Assembly (NCBI RefSeq): GCF_934754915.1
Contig: NZ_CAKVKB010000028.1
Coordinates: forward strand, 1 to 35,927
Direction: 5' to 3'
DNA from: an uncultured Clostridium sp.
GTDB taxonomy: Bacteria > Bacillota > Clostridia > Clostridiales > Clostridiaceae
DNA length: 35,927 bases
Shown here: positions 31,661 through 35,927 of the stretch, piece after piece
How the letters are laid out: each line of letters opens with the position of its first letter
Numbering within the stretch: the first letter of the stretch is position 1
Program-made: the position numbers and the translations under genes
The notes under the pieces: model-generated
Told to the model about the DNA's origin: nothing
The model's input: only the letters and a program-made list of their open reading frames with translations
The model's database searches: none

Positions 31661-31717
31661 AAAGGTGGTGAATTTAGCAGAAAACACTATGGTATTTTCT
31701 GCTAAAGATTACTTATG
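31661..31717 (+). promoter_or_regulatory. SD-hairpin-start region of the U32 gene
   Basis: AAAGGTGGTG (31661-31670) is 44 nt from the ATG at 31715. Between them is a perfect 12-bp stem, TTTAGCAGAAAA (31673-31684) / TTTTCTGCTAAA (31695-31706), with a 10-nt loop. Eight nt (GATTACTT) then lead to the ATG. Folding leaves about 12 nt between SD and start. A 9-codon uORF from ATG 31689 ends in TGA overlapping this ATG, but has no RBS of its own. Confidence 0.7.
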
Positions 31718-33025
31718 AAAAAACCCGAACTTTTAGCTCCAGCAGGTAATCTGGAGAAACTAAAAACAGCAATAACATTTGGAGCAGATGCTGTTTATTT
31801 AGGAGGAAGTAAACTGAATCTTAGAGCTTTTGCAAATAATTTTACAAATGAGCAATTAAAAGAAGGTGTTGAATTTGCACATGCACGAGGCAAGAAGGTT
31901 TATGTGACTTTAAATATAATACCTCATGACAGTGATTTAAATGGGATAGAAAGTTATATAAGGGAATTATATGAGCTTAATGTAGATGCAGTTCTTGTAT
32001 CAGATCCTGGAATGATGACAATTGTAAAAAATACAGTTCCAGAACTTGAAATACACTTAAGTACACAAGCTAATTGTCTCAATTATGAAACAGCTAAATT
32101 TTGGCATAAGATGGGAGTTAAAAGAGTAGTTACTGCAAGAGAAATGACATATGATGAATTGAAGGAATTAAGAAGAGAACTTCCAGATACATGTGAAATA
32201 GAAGCTTTTGTTCATGGGGCAATGTGCATGGGATTTTCAGGAAAATGTATGCTTTCAAATTATCTGACAGGAAGAGATTCGAATAGGGGAGCATGTGCTC
32301 AGCCATGCAGATATAAATATCATTTATATGAAGAAGATGATAATGGTACTATGACAGAAATTTCGAATAACATAGATATATTAGGAGAAAATACGAATTT
32401 TTGTAAAGATCCTTCTCAGAAAATTAAAGTTGTTGATGATGAAAGCAAAATAGAGATAGAGCCACATGGAGTACATATAATGAATTCAAAGGATTTATGC
32501 ATGATAGAACATATTCCAGAACTTATGGAATGTGGAATTGATTCATTTAAAATTGAAGGAAGAATGAAGAGCGTTTATTATGTTGCATCTGTGGTAAAAG
32601 CATATAGACAGGCAATTGATACTTATATAAAAGATCCAGAAAATTATAAGTTTAATCCAGAATGGATGGAGTATCTTGTAAAACCAAGCCACAGACCGTT
32701 TACAACTGGATTTTATTTTGACGATGAAGTAAAACAGACTTATGGAAGTGCCACATATATTCAAAGTTATGATATTGTAGGTGTAGTAAAGGAATACGAT
32801 GAAGAAAATAAAATCGCAATAATAACTCAGAAAAATAAAGTTTTAAATGGTGCTGATGTTGAAGTGTTAGAAATAGAGGGCGAAAATCAAATAATAAATT
32901 TAAAGGACATGAGAAAAGAAAATGGAGAAAGCATAGAAAGTGCTAATGTACCTCAAATGATTTTTTCAATACAATGCGATACAAAATTAAAAGCAGGAGA
33001 TATCTTAATAAAAAGCAAAAAATAG
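31715..33025 (+). CDS. trhP: U32-family tRNA uridine hydroxylation protein
   Basis: U32 proteins of this type (TrhP; YegQ in E. coli, YrrO in Bacillus) make 5-hydroxyuridine at tRNA position 34 using prephenate-derived chemistry. The 436-aa product starts with KPELLAPAGNLEKL. It has the family core EAFVHGAMCMGFSGKCMLSN (about residues 165-184), then GRDSNRGACAQPCRY with the metal/cluster cysteines. DSFKIEGRMKS follows in the second half. An older annotation would be collagenase/peptidase U32. The ATG at 31715 has no nearby RBS and depends on the hairpin-bridged SD described separately. A clean terminator follows. Confidence 0.9.
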   Translation: MKKPELLAPAGNLEKLKTAITFGADAVYLGGSKLNLRAFANNFTNEQLKEGVEFAHARGKKVYVTLNIIPHDSDLNGIESYIRELYELNVDAVLVSDPGMMTIVKNTVPELEIHLSTQANCLNYETAKFWHKMGVKRVVTAREMTYDELKELRRELPDTCEIEAFVHGAMCMGFSGKCMLSNYLTGRDSNRGACAQPCRYKYHLYEEDDNGTMTEISNNIDILGENTNFCKDPSQKIKVVDDESKIEIEPHGVHIMNSKDLCMIEHIPELMECGIDSFKIEGRMKSVYYVASVVKAYRQAIDTYIKDPENYKFNPEWMEYLVKPSHRPFTTGFYFDDEVKQTYGSATYIQSYDIVGVVKEYDEENKIAIITQKNKVLNGADVEVLEIEGENQIINLKDMRKENGESIESANVPQMIFSIQCDTKLKAGDILIKSKK

Positions 33026-33033
33026 ATTTAGTT

Positions 33034-33072
33034 AAATGCAGATGGATTTTAAATAATCTATCTGTATTTTTT
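33034..33072 (+). terminator. Terminator after the U32 gene
   Basis: AAATGCAGATGGATT / AATCTATCTGTATTT pair through 15 positions with two wobbles and a short loop, followed by a six-T run. Confidence 0.88.
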
Positions 33073-33152
33073 ATTGCACAATAATATTTTTTAAAAACAA
33101 TATGGTATAATTATAATTAAATGGATAAATGATGAAAAGGGGAAGGGGATAT

Positions 33153-34205
33153 ATGGAAGAAAAACGTTTTGCTATTTTGATAGATGCTGAAAATGTTTCA
33201 GCTAAATATATTGAATATATATTAGATGAAATATCTAATTATGGAATAGCTACTTACAAAAGAATTTATGCGGATTGGACGAAAACGAATAATTCAATGT
33301 GGAAAGATGTTCTTTTAAAGAAGTCACTTACGCCTATACAGCAGTATGCTTATACAACAGGAAAAAATTCTACAGATTCAGCATTAATCATAGATGCAAT
33401 GGATATATTGTATTCAAATAATGTAGAAGGTTTTTGTATAGTATCCAGTGATAGTGATTTTACAAGACTTGCAGCAAGACTGAGAGAATCAGGGATGACT
33501 GTTATTGGGATGGGAGAAGAAAAAACACCAGAACCATTTGTCCATGCATGTAACCAGTTTAAATATCTTGATGTTCTTGTTAAAAGTGATAAAAATAATA
33601 TATTATATAATGAAAACTCAGATTTAGAAAAAGTAGCTACAGCTGATGGAAGTGAAGATAAAAATCAGCATATAGTCATAAAGAAAAATGAAGAGAAAAA
33701 GAAAAAGACAATGACAAGCATCAATACAATAAAAAAGGCTATATTTAAGATAATAAACGAAAATTCAGATAGTGATTTAGCAATGAATATGGGGGAACTT
33801 GGAAGTAGACTTACAAAAAGATATCCTGATTTTGACTCGAGAAATTATGGATATAGTAAATTTTCTAAATTATTAGCTCATATTGATAATCTTATTATAA
33901 ATGGACAAAAAGTATGTATATATGAACCCAGGACAGAAAGAAATGTGATTATAAATGATGAAGGATTAAAAAATAGCATAATAAAAATAATTAATGAAAA
34001 TAATGGGAAAATAGAGCTCGGGAATATTCATAAGAAGTTGGTAGAAGTATCAGGAAGAGATTATATGAAAAATTCTAAGTATAACAGACCTGGAAAGTTC
34101 TTTAAGTCTTTGGACTTTGTTAATATAGAGGTATCTGAAAATAATACAAAAAATGTAGTATTAAATAATAAAAAAAATATAAAGGAAAAGGAAATATTGA
34201 AATAA
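33153..34205 (+). CDS. NYN-domain ribonuclease with two LOTUS-like domains
   Basis: The 350-aa product begins with an NYN (PIN-like) nuclease domain. Its acidic residues appear in LIDAENV (about 9-15), TDSALIIDAMD and SSDSDF (about 100-105), the metal-binding set of this fold. A Lys/Glu-rich linker follows. Two winged-helix segments come next (about 195-255 and 275-335), both with the pattern KKAIFKIINEN and FSKLLAH or FFKSLDF, as in OST-HTH/LOTUS RNA-binding domains. Such proteins probably bind and cut RNA. The ATG at 33153 has GGAAGGGGA upstream, while the frame also opens at 33129 without one. It is the last gene before a promoter for the transpeptidase. Confidence 0.88.
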   Translation: MEEKRFAILIDAENVSAKYIEYILDEISNYGIATYKRIYADWTKTNNSMWKDVLLKKSLTPIQQYAYTTGKNSTDSALIIDAMDILYSNNVEGFCIVSSDSDFTRLAARLRESGMTVIGMGEEKTPEPFVHACNQFKYLDVLVKSDKNNILYNENSDLEKVATADGSEDKNQHIVIKKNEEKKKKTMTSINTIKKAIFKIINENSDSDLAMNMGELGSRLTKRYPDFDSRNYGYSKFSKLLAHIDNLIINGQKVCIYEPRTERNVIINDEGLKNSIIKIINENNGKIELGNIHKKLVEVSGRDYMKNSKYNRPGKFFKSLDFVNIEVSENNTKNVVLNNKKNIKEKEILK

Positions 34206-34276
34206 GGTAATTCTATTAAACTCAATTTTAATTCTGTATCACTATTAAAAAATAAATATAGAAGATTAGAGGAAAT

Positions 34277-34304
34277 TTGATGAAAATATAGAATATCTTA
34301 TACT
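34277..34304 (+). promoter_or_regulatory. Promoter of the YkuD gene
   Basis: TTGATG (34277-34282) and TATACT (34299-34304) are 16 nt apart, 36 nt before the start codon. Confidence 0.55.
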
Positions 34305-34339
34305 GTACGCAATTTAATAGGAGGGGGGATAAATTTAAA

Positions 34340-35623
34340 ATGATAGTAAACAAAAATGTTAAATCAGAATCTTTTAAGTTTTTTACAGTGCTTCTTTTTG
34401 GGTTAAGTATTATATGCGGTAATTTATTTTTTAACTGTTTTGCTGCTTATGCTGATGATTTTGAAAATGAAGATGTAAAGACTGTTATTTCAACATCTGA
34501 ATCTAAAAGTACTAAAAATGATTATGTTCTTACATTGATTGAAAGAGGAAACATAAGAGAAAAAATAAAGGGTTCTGAAATAGGATTGAGGTATGTAAAC
34601 AATCAATCTAAAGAAGTTACTTTTCAAGATGACTTATTAAAGAATGCTATAAATAAACTTTCATGTTTTGATGAAAAAAATATAATTGAGTCAAAGAATG
34701 CAAAGCTTGAATATGCAGGAAATCAATATGTGATTAGGAAAGAAATTTATGGAACAGAAATTGATAAGGATATTCTATACAATAATATTGTGAGTGCAAT
34801 AAAAAGTGGAAAAACTAAGTTAGATTTAAATGCTGCAAAATGCTATAAAGATCCTAAATATTTAGATTCTTCACAAAAAGTTATAGATGCACAGAAAATT
34901 CTTAACAAATATGTTTCATCAAAAATATCTTATTATTATGGAACAGATGGAAGTGTTCTTGATGGAGAAACAATAAAAGACTGGATTTATATCAATGGTG
35001 AATATGATATAACAATACTTGAAGGAAAAGTAAGAGAATATGTTGATTCTATAGCCAGCAATTATAGATCATCTTTAGGACATTCTATACCTGTAAGTGG
35101 TGGAAGTAATGGAAATAACCATAGCTGGTATGTAGATGCTGCAGCTGAAACTGAGGCATTGATTCAAAATATCAAAAATGGAGATAATATATCTAAAAAT
35201 CCTGTATTTGCACAAAATTCTTATGCAAGTTATTTTAGCAATTTAGGTGATACTTTTGTTGAAGTAGATATGGGCAATCAATATTTGTGGTTCTATAAGA
35301 ATGGATATGTGGTTGCTGAAGGAGATATAGTTACAGGAAATATGAGTGAATCAGGATGTGCTACTCCTTCAGGAGTATATACTTTGAAAAATAAACAAAA
35401 AGATGCTGTTTTAGTTGGAGACAATTATCAAACACCTGTTTCATTCTGGATGCCATTCATAGGCAACAGTATAGGACTTCATGATGCAAACTGGAGATGG
35501 AATTTTGGAGGAGAAATATATAAGACTAATGGTTCTCATGGTTGTGTAAATCTTCCATATTCATTAGCTGAATCGATATATAATAATATATCAATTGGTA
35601 CATCTGTAATCACATACTATTAG
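34340..35623 (+). CDS. L,D-transpeptidase (YkuD domain), membrane-anchored
   Basis: This enzyme makes 3-3 cross-links in peptidoglycan outside the cell and resists most beta-lactams other than carbapenems. The 427-aa product has a signal-like anchor (about residues 10-35, FTVLLFGLSIICG). A middle region of about 220 residues has the beta-strand pattern of the PG_binding_4/VanW-type module. The catalytic domain lies at about 300-427. Active-site residues are visible: HDANWRWNFGG and SHGCVNLP, with the nucleophile Cys near residue 402. GGAGGGGGG precedes the ATG. It has its own promoter and a strong terminator. Confidence 0.94.
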   Translation: MIVNKNVKSESFKFFTVLLFGLSIICGNLFFNCFAAYADDFENEDVKTVISTSESKSTKNDYVLTLIERGNIREKIKGSEIGLRYVNNQSKEVTFQDDLLKNAINKLSCFDEKNIIESKNAKLEYAGNQYVIRKEIYGTEIDKDILYNNIVSAIKSGKTKLDLNAAKCYKDPKYLDSSQKVIDAQKILNKYVSSKISYYYGTDGSVLDGETIKDWIYINGEYDITILEGKVREYVDSIASNYRSSLGHSIPVSGGSNGNNHSWYVDAAAETEALIQNIKNGDNISKNPVFAQNSYASYFSNLGDTFVEVDMGNQYLWFYKNGYVVAEGDIVTGNMSESGCATPSGVYTLKNKQKDAVLVGDNYQTPVSFWMPFIGNSIGLHDANWRWNFGGEIYKTNGSHGCVNLPYSLAESIYNNISIGTSVITYY

Positions 35624-35694
35624 AATGGTATGTATTGCTGTTTTCAAAGATTGAATTTGAAGTTTTTTATTATTAAAAAAGAATAACAGATATT

Positions 35695-35738
35695 AAATAA
35701 ATACACTGGATGATCAAAATTCAGTGTATTTATTTTTG
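35695..35738. terminator. Terminator after the YkuD gene
   Basis: AAATAAATACACTG / CAGTGTATTTATTT form a perfect 14-bp stem with a 13-nt loop. T-runs lie on both sides, so it may also end a minus-strand gene entering from the right edge. Confidence 0.88.
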
Positions 35739-35833
35739 ATTTTCAAATTACATTTTTCTTAAGAAACCATATATAACAATAAAGAATATTGCTGCTATAA
35801 AAGAAAAAATCATAAGAATAACTGAAGATTTTC

Positions 35834-35926
35834 CTAAAAAGCTGCTTGTGTTTTGTAAGCGCTTAATAAAACAGTATCTTCCTTAGTGTTATGGTTAATG
35901 TGATAATTAGGTAAATTAGACTTTTT
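35834..35926 (-). CDS. Possible C-terminal fragment of a minus-strand gene at the window edge
   Basis: A minus-strand frame open at the right edge runs for 30 codons (NLPNYHINHNTKEDTVLL and on) to a TAG at 35834. A second minus-strand frame overlaps its end. It runs without a start codon to 35748 and encodes a membrane helix followed by Arg-Lys (FIAAIFFIVIYGFLRKM). Together they look like the end of a membrane or surface protein split by a frameshift. The alternative is that neither is coding. The terminator at 35695-35738 is in the right place for such a gene. Confidence 0.3.
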   Translation of the reverse strand, partial: KKSNLPNYHINHNTKEDTVLLSAYKTQAAF

Positions 35927-35927
35927 C

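Noticed and set aside
31715..33025. U32 protein as a secreted collagenase
   Set aside because: There is no signal peptide, and the cysteine pattern matches TrhP-type tRNA hydroxylation proteins.

Overview
The window is AT-rich DNA (roughly 70% A+T by eye) with low-GC Firmicutes gene content, strong purine-rich ribosome binding sites, and frequent TTG starts. Its proteins look typical of Clostridium sensu stricto: a biodegradative-type threonine ammonia-lyase with a C-terminal ACT domain, a split ThrE exporter, a U32 tRNA-hydroxylation protein, an SH3b/3D-domain protein and a YkuD L,D-transpeptidase. I cannot name the species. I saw no rRNA, tRNA, CRISPR array, transposase or phage module. The region reads as chromosomal backbone mixed with lineage-specific genes of unknown function.

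Layout. 0.3-4.6 kb (+): an unknown two-helix membrane protein, uridine kinase (udk), an AI-2E/PerM-family permease, a HAD phosphatase/phosphomutase and an unlisted 59-aa membrane protein. 4.7-10.6 kb (-): threonine ammonia-lyase, a small unknown, an ECF vitamin-transporter S component, then a radical SAM/SPASM enzyme encoded 3 nt after a DUF2207-type membrane protein whose cytoplasmic C-terminus is a run of Cys-Ser-Ser repeats. Next comes an ACT-domain protein controlled by a guanidine-I (ykkC) riboswitch. 10.9-13.4 kb: a Cys-rich putative zinc-ribbon protein (+), a variant peptide deformylase (-) and an ABC-F ATPase (-). 13.6-18.3 kb (+): a Ca2+/Na+ exchanger, an alpha-amylase fused to a membrane anchor and coiled coil, a pseudouridine synthase and an acetyltransferase. 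18.4-20.3 kb (-): an unknown protein and a second AI-2E-family permease. 20.5-21.9 kb (+): a small unknown and two tandem paralogues of an unrecognised family. 22.0-23.3 kb (-): both halves of a ThrE-type exporter. 23.6-28.7 kb (+): glyA, a rhodanese, a Sel1-repeat protein, a 41-aa membrane peptide, an M20 amidohydrolase and a frameshifted soluble chemoreceptor-like gene. 29.2-35.6 kb (+): an SH3b-3D cell-wall protein, a secreted helical protein coupled to a voltage-gated-type K+ channel, a U32 protein (TrhP), an NYN nuclease with two LOTUS-like domains, and a YkuD L,D-transpeptidase.

The most interesting points are these. (1) The Cys-Ser-Ser-tailed membrane protein and its adjacent radical SAM/SPASM enzyme look like an enzyme-substrate pair in which the tail of a full-size membrane protein is modified. 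(2) A guanidine-I riboswitch with a covarying P3 helix precedes an ACT-domain protein rather than a guanidine exporter or carboxylase. (3) Two genes 1.6 kb apart (30144 and 31715) share an unusual start region: Shine-Dalgarno, perfect or near-perfect hairpin, about 7-8 nt, then ATG. The hairpin seems to bring a distant SD to the start codon, and the 3' part also holds a mini-ORF ending in an ATGA overlap. (4) The alpha-amylase appears tethered to the inner face of the membrane. (5) The soluble chemoreceptor-like gene has a 4-nt deletion in its signalling hairpin.
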